DNA of 64,000 bases from UBA2287 sp037442025 (GTDB taxonomy: Bacteria; Bacteroidota; Bacteroidia; Bacteroidales; Tenuifilaceae): positions 52,184 through 116,183 of the forward strand of contig JBBIRB010000002.1 of NCBI GenBank assembly GCA_037442025.1, read 5' to 3'. Shown here piece by piece: positions 24,232 through 32,604 of the stretch. Every line of letters begins with the position of its first letter. Position 1 is the stretch's first letter. A program made the translations under genes and the position numbers. A model generated the notes under the pieces. It saw only the letters and a list, made by a program, of their open reading frames with translations. It was not told where the DNA came from and did not search any database.

Positions 24232-25269
24232 ATGGCCAAACGGAAATCTCTCGAGGAACTTCACCTTGAAGTAATTGGCGAACTGAAGAAAAAAATTTAT
24301 CGCCCAATATACATCCTTACGGGAGATGAGGGCTATTACATTGATAAAATAACCGATTTTATTGCTGAAAATGTGCTCGGCGAAGCGGAGCAAGCATTCA
24401 ACCAGCATATTCTTTATGGGTTAGATACCGAGGTTGGAAAGGTAATTGAGTTGTCGCGTAGGTTTCCCATGATGGCCAACCATCAGGTAGTAATTATTAA
24501 AGAGGCTCAGAACCTAAAAAAGATTGAAGACCTCGAGATTTATTTGAAGAACCCGCTAAAATCGACCATTCTGGTTATTTGCTACCGAATAAACCCTAAC
24601 ATTAAAAACCCAGAAAGAGCCAAGAAATTTTTCACTCAAGCATCGAAAATAGGGCTACTGTTCGAATCGAAAAGACTATACGATTACGAAATACCCGAGT
24701 GGATTACAAACTACCTCCACAGCAGAGGCATAAACATACTACCGGCTTCGGCAGAATTGTTAAAAGACTACTTGGGCAACGACCTGAGTAAAATTGTGAA
24801 CGAGCTGGAGAAACTAGTAATTACGCTACCCCCAGAAACCAAGCGGATTAATAACGAGCATATTGAGCGAAATATTGGTATAAGCAAGGAATATAACCGA
24901 TTTGAACTGAACAAATTTTTGGGTCAGAAAAACGTACTACAGGTTAACCGAATTGCCGACTACTTTGCCAAAAATCCCTCAGCAAATCATATTTCAGTAA
25001 CCATATCTACTATTTTTCAATATTTTTTAAAAATATTTCGCTTCCATTTCCTAACCGATAAAAGCGAAAGAAATGTTGCTGTTGCTCTCAGTGTAAATCC
25101 GTTCTTTGTTAGGGAGTATGTGGCTGCCTCCAAACTATACTCTCCGGCCAAGTGCTACGAAATATTCAGACTGCTACGCGAGTACGATATGCGATCGAAG
25201 GGAGTTAACAACGATTCGACCGACAATGGGGAGCTCCTCCGGGAACTGGTTTTTAAAATTATGCACTAA
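24232..25269 (+). CDS. holA: DNA polymerase III delta subunit
   Basis: 345 residues. The delta subunit opens the beta clamp within the clamp loader. N-terminal RPIYILTGDEGYYIDKI replaces the degraded P-loop region typical of HolA. The middle has LLKDYLGNDLSKIVNELEKL, the family signature, and the C-terminal helical collar domain carries RMKGVN-like DMRSKGVNNDSTDNGELL. Length is normal. It is followed one base later by the rhomboid gene, so both are cotranscribed. Confidence 0.93.
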   Translation: MAKRKSLEELHLEVIGELKKKIYRPIYILTGDEGYYIDKITDFIAENVLGEAEQAFNQHILYGLDTEVGKVIELSRRFPMMANHQVVIIKEAQNLKKIEDLEIYLKNPLKSTILVICYRINPNIKNPERAKKFFTQASKIGLLFESKRLYDYEIPEWITNYLHSRGINILPASAELLKDYLGNDLSKIVNELEKLVITLPPETKRINNEHIERNIGISKEYNRFELNKFLGQKNVLQVNRIADYFAKNPSANHISVTISTIFQYFLKIFRFHFLTDKSERNVAVALSVNPFFVREYVAASKLYSPAKCYEIFRLLREYDMRSKGVNNDSTDNGELLRELVFKIMH

Positions 25270-25270
25270 A

Positions 25271-25888
25271 ATGACATTAATAATTATTATAGCAACCGTT
25301 CTCACTTCAATTGCCGCATTCAGCAATGCGGAGCTGATGAATAAACTGCTTCTCAGCCCCTATAACGTTATTCATAAAAAGGAATGGTACAGGTTGCTTT
25401 CGCATGCATTTGTACATGCCGATTACCTTCATCTGTTTGTAAACATGTTTGTTCTATTCTCGTTTGGGATTTCAATCGAGAGTATTTTCAAAGAGCTTCG
25501 CTACATGGGAGAATTGGGTAACCCCTGGGTACATTTTGTCACCCTCTATTTTGGAGGAGCCATAATTGCAACTCTAACAACCCTTAAAAAGCAAAAGGAT
25601 AACTTCTACTACCATTCGGTTGGCGCATCGGGGGCAGTTTCGGCAATAGTATTCACCCATATTTTCTTTAATCCTCTTGAAAAACTATACTTTTTCGGAA
25701 TAATACCTATCCCCGGAATAATTTTCGGAGCAGGGTATTTGCTCTATTCACATTACAAAAGCAAACAATCCAACGACAACATAAACCACGACGCACATTT
25801 TGTGGGTGCCGTTTTCGGATTTGTATATCCGCTTCTTATCAACCCCCGATTCATAGAGTATTTTATTAATGGATTAACTAACTTCTAA
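25271..25888 (+). CDS. Rhomboid family intramembrane serine protease
   Basis: 205 residues from the ATG at 25271; the frame is open further upstream, inside holA, but the rhomboid fold starts here. About six hydrophobic helices. Key features are HAFVHADYLHLFVNMFVLFS (HxxxN loop), the catalytic serine in SVGASGAVSAI and the catalytic histidine in the last helix (HDAHFVGAVFGFVYP). Rhomboids cut transmembrane helices of membrane proteins; the substrate is unknown. It is placed between holA and a Nudix gene. Confidence 0.93.
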   Translation: MTLIIIIATVLTSIAAFSNAELMNKLLLSPYNVIHKKEWYRLLSHAFVHADYLHLFVNMFVLFSFGISIESIFKELRYMGELGNPWVHFVTLYFGGAIIATLTTLKKQKDNFYYHSVGASGAVSAIVFTHIFFNPLEKLYFFGIIPIPGIIFGAGYLLYSHYKSKQSNDNINHDAHFVGAVFGFVYPLLINPRFIEYFINGLTNF

Positions 25889-25899
25889 TATTATTAGCT

Positions 25900-26349
25900 A
25901 TGGAACCAGTTGTAACAATTAAAGAGATTAACAAGCAGCCCGATAACTACAACTATGTGGTGATTGCTGCTTTTTTTCAGGGGAAATGGCTATGGGTAAA
26001 ACACAAAGACAGAGACACATGGGAACTACCAGCGGGACATGTTGAAACAAACGAAACGCCTGGAGTAGCTGCAATAAGGGAGCTATACGAGGAAACTGGA
26101 ACGCTTAACTACCAGCTGAACCCCATTTGCGACTTCACCATTTCAAACAAAGGGCAAACTAGCAACAACAGGCTTTACCTTGCTAATATTCACGAACTGG
26201 GGACCTTACCTAAAAGCGAAATTGCGGAGGTTGCTCAATTTGAAAATATTCCTGAAAACCTCACCTATTCATCCATCCAAAAAATTCTTTTCGAAGAGGC
26301 AGCCAAAAACATAAAAATAACTATCGAAAAGCCTAGCAGTGGCAACTAA
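25900..26349 (+). CDS. Nudix hydrolase
   Basis: 149 residues. The Nudix box GHVETNETPGVAAIRELYEE followed by TG fits the consensus. The region before it, AAFFQGKWLWVKHKDRDTWE, is the usual beta strands leading to the box. It is a compact single-domain enzyme of the MutT/NUDT type; the substrate cannot be assigned. The 3' end overlaps the GTG start of the aminotransferase gene by 11 bases, which suggests coupled translation. Confidence 0.9.
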   Translation: MEPVVTIKEINKQPDNYNYVVIAAFFQGKWLWVKHKDRDTWELPAGHVETNETPGVAAIRELYEETGTLNYQLNPICDFTISNKGQTSNNRLYLANIHELGTLPKSEIAEVAQFENIPENLTYSSIQKILFEEAAKNIKITIEKPSSGN

Positions 26350-27220
26350 AAGCTACGTATGGTTCAACGGGCAATTTGTTGCTGCCAGTGAGCCAATCTT
26401 CGGCCCAAGCAACCGCTCGTACGCTTATGGCGATGGGCTTTTTGAAACCATCCATGCGTATGGAACTACTGCTCGCCACCTGAGCTTGCATTATAAAAGG
26501 TTAATAGCCTCCATGCGCATGCTCGAATTGGATATTCCAAATAGTTTTACAGAACCATTCTTAGCAAATGAAATTACTAAACTTCTTAATAAACTTCGAA
26601 TTTTTGGTAGCGCAAGGGTTCGAATTACCGTTAACAGAAAAACGGGGGGGTACTATACTCCTAATGGATTCGGAATTGATGTTCTGATTGAGGCAAAGGA
26701 ATTGGATGAGAATTTTTTCAGTTTAAAACCTAAAGGTTTATCGGTAGATGTATATATGCAAAACCGAAAGCCAACCAATGCCCTTTCGAATATAAAAAGT
26801 ACAAGTTCTCTTATTTACGTATTGGCAGGTATACACGCTCAAAAGAATGGAGTTGACGAATGCATACTCATTAACGATCAGAATCGATTGGCCGAGAGCA
26901 CTTCATCCAACATTTTTCTTACTAAAGAAAAAAGTATTTTCACACCACCCCTAAGTGAGGGCTGCTTAAATGGTGTTATGCGACAGGTGGTTACTGATTT
27001 AGCACCCCAATTAGGTTATAAAGTATACTGCGACAAACCCATTGATCCAGAAATGCTTCTTGTAGCCGATGAGGTATTTCTGACCAATGCCATTTCGGGG
27101 ATAAAATGGGTGCTTGCCTTTAAGCACATACGTTACTTCAATAAAATTAGCAGGGAACTTTGTACCGAACTCAATAGAGTTACTTTTCCAGATCAGTTCA
27201 GAGAAGGATTATCGGGATAA
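26339..27220 (+). CDS. Class IV aminotransferase (aminodeoxychorismate lyase or branched-chain type)
   Basis: 293 residues with a GTG start at 26339. The PLP-dependent fold-type IV pattern is clear: FNGQFVAASEPIFGPSNRSY then YGDGLFETIHAYG, the PLP lysine Lys153 in SNIKSTSSLIY, ECILINDQNRLAESTSSNIF and EGCLNGVMRQVV. These match PabC-like lyases as well as D-amino acid and branched-chain aminotransferases; the GLFET block and the context lean to PabC (4-amino-4-deoxychorismate lyase, folate synthesis) but the choice is not firm. Its last 28 bases overlap the 3' end of the YqgE/AlgH gene. Confidence 0.85.
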   Translation: MATKSYVWFNGQFVAASEPIFGPSNRSYAYGDGLFETIHAYGTTARHLSLHYKRLIASMRMLELDIPNSFTEPFLANEITKLLNKLRIFGSARVRITVNRKTGGYYTPNGFGIDVLIEAKELDENFFSLKPKGLSVDVYMQNRKPTNALSNIKSTSSLIYVLAGIHAQKNGVDECILINDQNRLAESTSSNIFLTKEKSIFTPPLSEGCLNGVMRQVVTDLAPQLGYKVYCDKPIDPEMLLVADEVFLTNAISGIKWVLAFKHIRYFNKISRELCTELNRVTFPDQFREGLSG

Positions 27221-27780
27221 ATGGTCCATGGTTTGTACTTTGAGCCCAGCTGTAAAACTGCTTTTCGCCACAGATCGTCATGCGAGGCCATAACCTGAAC
27301 TAAATCAAGTTCCGATACTACCCAGCTGTATTGCTTCAGTTCTTCCTCAAGCTGTTTTGCATCCCAACCCGAATAGCCAACAAAGAACCGAACATTTCGT
27401 TTGGTAAGAATACCTTTTAATGCACTTTCTTTCAGCGAGTCGAAATCGCCACTCCAATATAACCCATCGGAAACTTGAACCGAGTTGGAGATAGCATTGC
27501 CCAGGGTATGTATAAAGTGGATGCTATTGGGGCTAACCGGACCACCAATTGATATGGAAGCATTGAAGTTCGGGAAATCGGGCAATAGTTCGTTCAGGTC
27601 GAAATCAAGAATCCTATTTAGAACAAACCCCACGGTTCCCTTCTGGTTATGCTCAACCAAAAGAATTACCGATCGTTTAAAATTAACATCGAAAAGCCCT
27701 GGCTCAGCAATAAGAATGCGTCCAGGTTTTGGAGTAATCTTTTTATGATTAATTCTGAAGAAGTCGATATTAATTTCCAC
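27193..27780 (-). CDS. YqgE/AlgH family protein (UPF0301)
   Basis: About 195 residues from a GTG at 27780. This start was chosen because the family begins shortly before PKPGRILIAEPGLFD, while the longer open frame up to 27888 adds an unrelated Trp/Cys-rich stretch. The family signature is visible as RSVILLVEHNQKGTVGFVLN, the GGPVSPNSIHFIHTLG block and VRFFVGYSGWDAKQLEEEL. The fold is known; the biochemical role is not, though the Pseudomonas member AlgH affects alginate gene expression. Confidence 0.88.
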   Translation of the reverse strand: MEINIDFFRINHKKITPKPGRILIAEPGLFDVNFKRSVILLVEHNQKGTVGFVLNRILDFDLNELLPDFPNFNASISIGGPVSPNSIHFIHTLGNAISNSVQVSDGLYWSGDFDSLKESALKGILTKRNVRFFVGYSGWDAKQLEEELKQYSWVVSELDLVQVMASHDDLWRKAVLQLGSKYKPWTIYPDNPSLN

Positions 27781-28026
27781 TGCCCAAAAATTTACAGCAC
27801 ATTTTTCCCAAATTTCATGCCAACAAGCAATCCAACTAAAAACCATATTGGTATAAAGCGCTATACTGCAATAGAATGCAGCATTCATAGCCTAGCATAA
27901 GGCTTAACTTGGAATTACAATCTGCCCAAAATCGGGCAATAATGTCAGAAAAATGGTGCAATACAATACCCAATTCAACCTATAAAACAGAAAAATATAT
28001 ATCTTTCCCCTTCAAAATCTTTTGGC

Positions 28027-29505
28027 ATGAGCAAACCTATAAAAAGCCCCTCTCTTCTTCAGGCTTTTATCCCCATTGTTTTTTTAATTGGCCTTATTGG
28101 GCTAAATGTATATTATGTAGAGGATACGCTTACTGGGGCGAACCAAATAGCGCTGCTTTTAGCTGCCACTTTGGCAAGCATAATTGCCGTGTTTTTGGGC
28201 CACAACTGGATAGATATTCGAGCAAAAATTGTTACTACTATTGGATCTGCCATGCCGTCGATGCTTATTCTGCTACTCATTGGTTCACTTGCTGGAACAT
28301 GGCTAATAAGTGGCGTTGTTCCCGCACTCATATATTACGGATTGAACATTCTGCATCCAAGCATTTTTCTTTTTGCAACAGTTATTATAACCTCCATGAT
28401 TTCGTTGGCAACTGGCAGTTCGTGGTCAACAGTTGCAACCATTGGGGTTGCCCTTTTGGGCATTGGAATGGCCCTGGGTTTTAACGAAGGGTTAGTTGCT
28501 GGGGCAATAATTTCGGGCGCTTACTTTGGCGACAAAATGTCGCCCTTGTCCGACACTACCAATTTGGCTCCTGCTATGGCTGGCACCGATTTATTTACTC
28601 ATATACGCTATATGGTTTACACAACTGGCCCGACATTAGCTATAACCCTAACTATTTTTTTAGTTTTGGGCTTTGTAATTGAGCCGGCCAATGGTAGCAC
28701 AAACGTTCAGGGAACGCTCGATGCCATTAAAAGCACATTTAATATTTCGCCCATACTTTTTCTGGTTCCCATAACCCTTGTCACAATAATTGTTTTAAAA
28801 ACGCCTCCGCTCCCTTCGCTCATGGCCGGAACCCTTTTGGGGGGAGTTTTTGCCGTGGTTTTTCAACCCCATATTATCGAGCAAGTTTCTGGACATGAGG
28901 GAAACTATATGATTCAATCGTATTTGGGAGTTTTAAAAAGTATGTTTGGCGAAACGCAAATTTTAACAACTGATTCTACCGTCAATGACCTACTTCGGAC
29001 TGGGGGCATGAAAGGGATGCTTAATACTATTTGGTTAATTCTATCGGCCATGGTATTTGGAGGCGTAATGGAAGCTTCAGGGTTGTTAGCTCGAATTTCG
29101 CAAGGAATAATCAGTTTAGCGCACTCAACTGGCTCGTTAGTGGCAGCAACCGTAGGCTCCTGTCTGTTTTTTAACATCACTGCATCAGATCAATACATTT
29201 CAATTGTTGTTCCGGGGCGGATGTTTGCTAAAGCTTTTCGCGACAGAGGGCTTAAACCCGAACTGCTTAGCCGAACCCTGGAGGATTCAGGAACAGTAAC
29301 ATCGGTGCTAATTCCCTGGAATACTTGCGGTGCAACTCAGGCAGCTGTTTTAGGCGTACCTACGCTCACCTACCTTCCCTATGCATTTTTCAATATAATA
29401 AGCCCTTTCATGTCAATCTTTATGGCGGCTTTCAATATTAAAATCAGGCGTTTTACCAACATTGAAATGGTTGAGCAAGAAGCAATAAGCGAACAGAAAA
29501 GCTAA
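28027..29505 (+). CDS. nhaC: Na+/H+ antiporter, NhaC family
   Basis: 492 residues with roughly 11-12 hydrophobic helices. The protein exchanges Na+ for H+ across the inner membrane. Typical NhaC stretches are ATGSSWSTVATIGVALLGIG, SGAYFGDKMSPLSDTTNLAP (conserved acidic and Thr/Ser residues of the transport path) and near the C-terminus EDSGTVTSVLIPWNTCGATQ. The 3' end overlaps the convergent sodium-solute symporter gene by four bases. Side-by-side Na+ exit and Na+-driven uptake genes fit a sodium economy, though this is inference. Confidence 0.93.
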   Translation: MSKPIKSPSLLQAFIPIVFLIGLIGLNVYYVEDTLTGANQIALLLAATLASIIAVFLGHNWIDIRAKIVTTIGSAMPSMLILLLIGSLAGTWLISGVVPALIYYGLNILHPSIFLFATVIITSMISLATGSSWSTVATIGVALLGIGMALGFNEGLVAGAIISGAYFGDKMSPLSDTTNLAPAMAGTDLFTHIRYMVYTTGPTLAITLTIFLVLGFVIEPANGSTNVQGTLDAIKSTFNISPILFLVPITLVTIIVLKTPPLPSLMAGTLLGGVFAVVFQPHIIEQVSGHEGNYMIQSYLGVLKSMFGETQILTTDSTVNDLLRTGGMKGMLNTIWLILSAMVFGGVMEASGLLARISQGIISLAHSTGSLVAATVGSCLFFNITASDQYISIVVPGRMFAKAFRDRGLKPELLSRTLEDSGTVTSVLIPWNTCGATQAAVLGVPTLTYLPYAFFNIISPFMSIFMAAFNIKIRRFTNIEMVEQEAISEQKS

Positions 29506-30950
29506 CGATTCCTTTGCGATATGGCTAGCAAGCCAATAAAGGTAAAGAAACCATTAACAATAAGAAGCTCGAATCCGAATTTATAGCCCCAAAGTAACTG
29601 GACAGAGAACTTGCTTAACAAGAAGCAAAGCGCAGGTGAAACAATGGCTATTAGGGGAACCCATTTATCGTGCACGCTCCTTTTGGTAAAAAGGCCAAAT
29701 GCATACAAACCGAGCAAAGGCCCGTATGTATAGCCAGCAATAGTAAATACAGCACTTATAACACTCTGATCGTTGAGCGCGCGGAATGCTAAAATTACAA
29801 GAGCCATAACTATTGAAATTCCAATATGTACCCTTTTTCTTACCCATAGCAATTGGGAATCGCTATACCTTTTAGCATTAAGAATATCAACTGTAAAAGA
29901 AGTGGTAAGGGCTGTAAGGGCAGAATCGGCACTTGAGTATGCAGCAGCAATAATTCCTACAATAAATAGTACCGCTGCTACTTTGGGTAGGTGACCCTGT
30001 GTAGCAATAATGGGGAATAGATTGTCGGTTTGCGATGGAATGGCTATTCCCTGAGCATTAGCATACAAATAAAGTAAAACACCCAACGAGAGGAATAGCA
30101 AATTAACAGGTAGAAATGCGAAACCATACCAGTACATGTTTTTTTGCGCATCCTTAAGGTTGCGACAACTGAGGTTTTTCTGCATCATATCCTGATCCAA
30201 CCCTGTCATTACTATTGTGATAAAAACCCCGCTAAAAAATTGCTTAACGAAGTGGCGTTTATCGGTCCAATCGTCGAAAAACCATACACGGCTATATTCG
30301 CTTTCACTTATTTTATCGAAAAGTTGAGGAAAACTGAATCCCATTTGGTTCGAAATAAAGTAAACACTAAGTCCTGCTGATAGAAGAAGTACCGCTGTTT
30401 GCAGAGTATCGGTCCAAATAATGGTTTTTATACCCCCTCTGTGGGTATAAATCCAAATTAGCATTATAGTTACAACTACCGTAACCCAGAACGGAACGTG
30501 CCAAGCATCGAATACAGCAACCTGCAGCACAGTTGCAACAAGATACAAACGAAGCGATGAACCCAGTATTCGTGAAAGCAAAAAGTACGATGCTCCGGTT
30601 TTATAGCTATATACACCAAAGCGTGTTTCTAGATAGCTGTAAATTGATGTAAGATTTAGTTTGTAATAGAGCGGCAATAGCACCTGAGCAATTACGAAGT
30701 AACCCAATAAGTACCCTAAAACCAGCTGAAGGTACGAAAATTGGGTGTCGGCAACCCAACCCGGTACGGAAATGAAGGTTACACCCGAAAGCGACGCCCC
30801 TATCATGCCAAAAGCAACAACGTACCAGGGCGATTGCCTATTACCAACAAAAAACGATTCGTTGTTCGCGTTACGCGAAGTGTATGTGCCAATAGCAATT
30901 AGCAAAGCAAAATAGCAGAAGATGACACAAATCACCCAGATAGGTTCCAT
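29502..30950 (-). CDS. Sodium:solute symporter (SSS family)
   Basis: About 482 residues from the Met at 30950 (an in-frame Met at 30962 is possible). About 13 hydrophobic helices. The family features include SFFVGNRQSPWYVVAFGMIG and SLSGVTFISVPGWV (Na2-site region), TDTLQTAVLLLSAGLSVYF, TGLDQDMMQKNLSCRN and AAAYSSADSALTALTTSFT (the SSADSAL motif). The substrate is unknown; relatives move sugars, sialic acid, proline or iodide. The gene lies divergent to recR. Confidence 0.92.
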   Translation of the reverse strand: MEPIWVICVIFCYFALLIAIGTYTSRNANNESFFVGNRQSPWYVVAFGMIGASLSGVTFISVPGWVADTQFSYLQLVLGYLLGYFVIAQVLLPLYYKLNLTSIYSYLETRFGVYSYKTGASYFLLSRILGSSLRLYLVATVLQVAVFDAWHVPFWVTVVVTIMLIWIYTHRGGIKTIIWTDTLQTAVLLLSAGLSVYFISNQMGFSFPQLFDKISESEYSRVWFFDDWTDKRHFVKQFFSGVFITIVMTGLDQDMMQKNLSCRNLKDAQKNMYWYGFAFLPVNLLFLSLGVLLYLYANAQGIAIPSQTDNLFPIIATQGHLPKVAAVLFIVGIIAAAYSSADSALTALTTSFTVDILNAKRYSDSQLLWVRKRVHIGISIVMALVILAFRALNDQSVISAVFTIAGYTYGPLLGLYAFGLFTKRSVHDKWVPLIAIVSPALCFLLSKFSVQLLWGYKFGFELLIVNGFFTFIGLLAISQRNR

Positions 30951-31026
30951 ATAAATCGGCAAATTGGGCTACAATTGTATGAAAAAAAGGCTAAATAAAA
31001 AAAACTGCACATTGAACGAATATTTG

Positions 31027-31034
31027 TAGATTTG
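31027..31034 (+). promoter_or_regulatory. Possible -7 box upstream of recR
   Basis: TAGATTTG, 28 bases before the recR start codon, matches TAnnTTTG. The expected upstream TTTG box is not present. Confidence 0.35.
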
Positions 31035-31062
31035 CAAACATCCTTTACCCATTCGTGCACAA

Positions 31063-31689
31063 GTGAACACCCAGCAGTACCCATCGAAACTTTTAGAAAG
31101 CGCTGTCGACCAGTTTTCTCGTCTTCCCGGAATTGGAAGGAAAACCGCATTGCGCTTAGTTTTACACTTGCTTCGCCAGCCCAATGCAGATGTTGAAAAA
31201 TTTGTTCGTTCCATTTCAACTTTTCGTAACGAAATAAAAACCTGCAGGGAGTGCCATAACATGTCCGACACGGAGGTTTGCCACATCTGCTCCAATCCCC
31301 GAAGAAACGCAAGCGTACTGTGCGTTGTTGAAAATGTTAAGGATGTAATGTCGATTGAAAACACAGGGCAGTTCACAGGTCTTTACTTTGTTTTGGGCGG
31401 ATTAATTAGTCCCATGGAAGGGATTGGCCCTGCCGATTTAAACATTGGAGCGTTAGTGAACAAAATTGCCGAGGGCAACGTAAAAGAGGTTATTTTAGCT
31501 TTAGGCGCTACTATGGAAGGTGATACAACAAATTTTTATATCTTTAAAAAACTAAATTCATTTCCCATTGAGGTTACAACCATTGCAAGAGGAGTTGCCT
31601 TTGGCAATGAAATTGAGAATGCCGATGAAATAACCCTTGGAAAGGCCATTACCAACAGGGTGAAATTTGAAAGCATTCTGTCGAACTGA
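31063..31689 (+). CDS. recR: Recombination protein RecR
   Basis: 208 residues with a GTG start at 31063. RecR works with RecO/RecF to load RecA at gaps. The HhH motif is SRLPGIGRKTALRLVLHLL (about 19-37), the zinc finger uses Cys61, Cys64, Cys73 and Cys76, and the Toprim domain runs from VLCVVENVKDVMSIENTG through ALGATMEGDTTNFYIFK to the VTTIARGVAFGNEIENAD segment. All family landmarks are in place. Confidence 0.96.
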   Translation: MNTQQYPSKLLESAVDQFSRLPGIGRKTALRLVLHLLRQPNADVEKFVRSISTFRNEIKTCRECHNMSDTEVCHICSNPRRNASVLCVVENVKDVMSIENTGQFTGLYFVLGGLISPMEGIGPADLNIGALVNKIAEGNVKEVILALGATMEGDTTNFYIFKKLNSFPIEVTTIARGVAFGNEIENADEITLGKAITNRVKFESILSN

Positions 31690-31709
31690 TTTAAAAAACA
31701 TGATTTGAG

Positions 31710-32441
31710 ATGGACCGAGCGCACTCATTCTTTGCAACAGTTACTTTAGCATTCTTTTGCTTAAATTTATATTCCCAATCAAACTTCAACGAAGAGGGCC
31801 TGAGCAAACTCGAATCAAAAGATTATGCAGCAGCTATCGAATTCTTCACCCTACAACTCAAACAACAGCCCAAGGACAGCATTGCACTTGGTGGAATTGT
31901 GCGAGCTTACATGTTTTCTGAAAACTACAAGGAAGCCCAAAGGTATATTGAGGAAGGAATAAAACATTTCCCCAACAATTCAGAATTCTTTTACAGGCGG
32001 GGCCTACTGAATACTTTACGAGGGCAATTCAGACGAGCTATAACAGATTTCGATCGAGCATACTCCCAAAGTTCAGGAGTAACGCAATCGCAAATTCTTA
32101 TTAACCGTGGCATTGCTCACCTTCGCGACGAAAACCCCGAAAAAGCCCTGAGCGACTTCAACGAAGCGCTTACAATTAACCCAAGGAATGTGAATGCATA
32201 TAATCACAGGGGCTTTTTACACCATAAGCAAGGTAACTTTTTGGAAGCCATTTCAGATTTTAGCAAGGCAATTGATTTAGATTCTGAAAACGTACTAAGC
32301 TATTACAATAGGGGTATGGCTTTCCTCCGATCGGGCGATAAGGCCAAAGCCTGTCCTGATTTTCACAAAGCTTGCAGCAAGGGCAATGTAAATGCCTGCA
32401 AAATGATTGTAAGCGAATGCAGCGGTGGGAGGATGGAGTAA
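31710..32441 (+). CDS. Secreted tetratricopeptide repeat protein
   Basis: 243 residues with a signal peptide (MDRAHSFFATVTLAFFCLNL, cleavage near YSQ). Five to six TPR units follow, for example YRRGLLNTLRGQFRRAITDF, INRGIAHLRDENPEKALSDF and YNHRGFLHHKQGNFLEAISD. The C-terminus has four cysteines in a CPDFHKACSKGNVNACK pattern. TPRs mediate protein binding; the partner is unknown. Expected in the periplasm. It is 20 bases downstream of recR and may be read from the same promoter. Confidence 0.82.
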   Translation: MDRAHSFFATVTLAFFCLNLYSQSNFNEEGLSKLESKDYAAAIEFFTLQLKQQPKDSIALGGIVRAYMFSENYKEAQRYIEEGIKHFPNNSEFFYRRGLLNTLRGQFRRAITDFDRAYSQSSGVTQSQILINRGIAHLRDENPEKALSDFNEALTINPRNVNAYNHRGFLHHKQGNFLEAISDFSKAIDLDSENVLSYYNRGMAFLRSGDKAKACPDFHKACSKGNVNACKMIVSECSGGRME

Positions 32442-32574
32442 CTTTTAAAAATAAATTCTCCCGGCATTCTTCAACAATCGTTTAAATATAGCACTTCCAG
32501 AAAGTGTGATAAATCTCATCGCTTATTTCTATCAAATAATTGAAATACTAAGAACTTTCTATTTTTATTCAGTA

Positions 32575-32582
32575 TATATTTG
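32575..32582 (+). promoter_or_regulatory. Possible -7 box upstream of the acyl-CoA ligase
   Basis: TATATTTG lies 22 bases before the ATG at 32605 and matches TAnnTTTG. No TTTG box is present at 18-20 bases upstream; TTTC at 32556 is nearest. Such a short leader would be unusual but not rare in this phylum. Confidence 0.4.
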
Positions 32583-32604
32583 CAACTTGTATTAAACCCA
32601 TCCT

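Noticed and set aside
25106..25270. Rhomboid gene starting inside holA
   Set aside because: The added 55 residues are a frame shadow of holA; the rhomboid membrane fold starts at the ATG at 25271, one base after the holA stop.
27781..27888. Longer start for the YqgE/AlgH protein
   Set aside because: The extra residues are Trp/Cys-rich and unlike the family; the GTG at 27780 gives the expected N-terminus.
27909..28484. 191-residue frame overlapping the nhaC start
   Set aside because: Aromatic- and Cys-rich shadow of nhaC in another frame; NhaC is the clear real gene.
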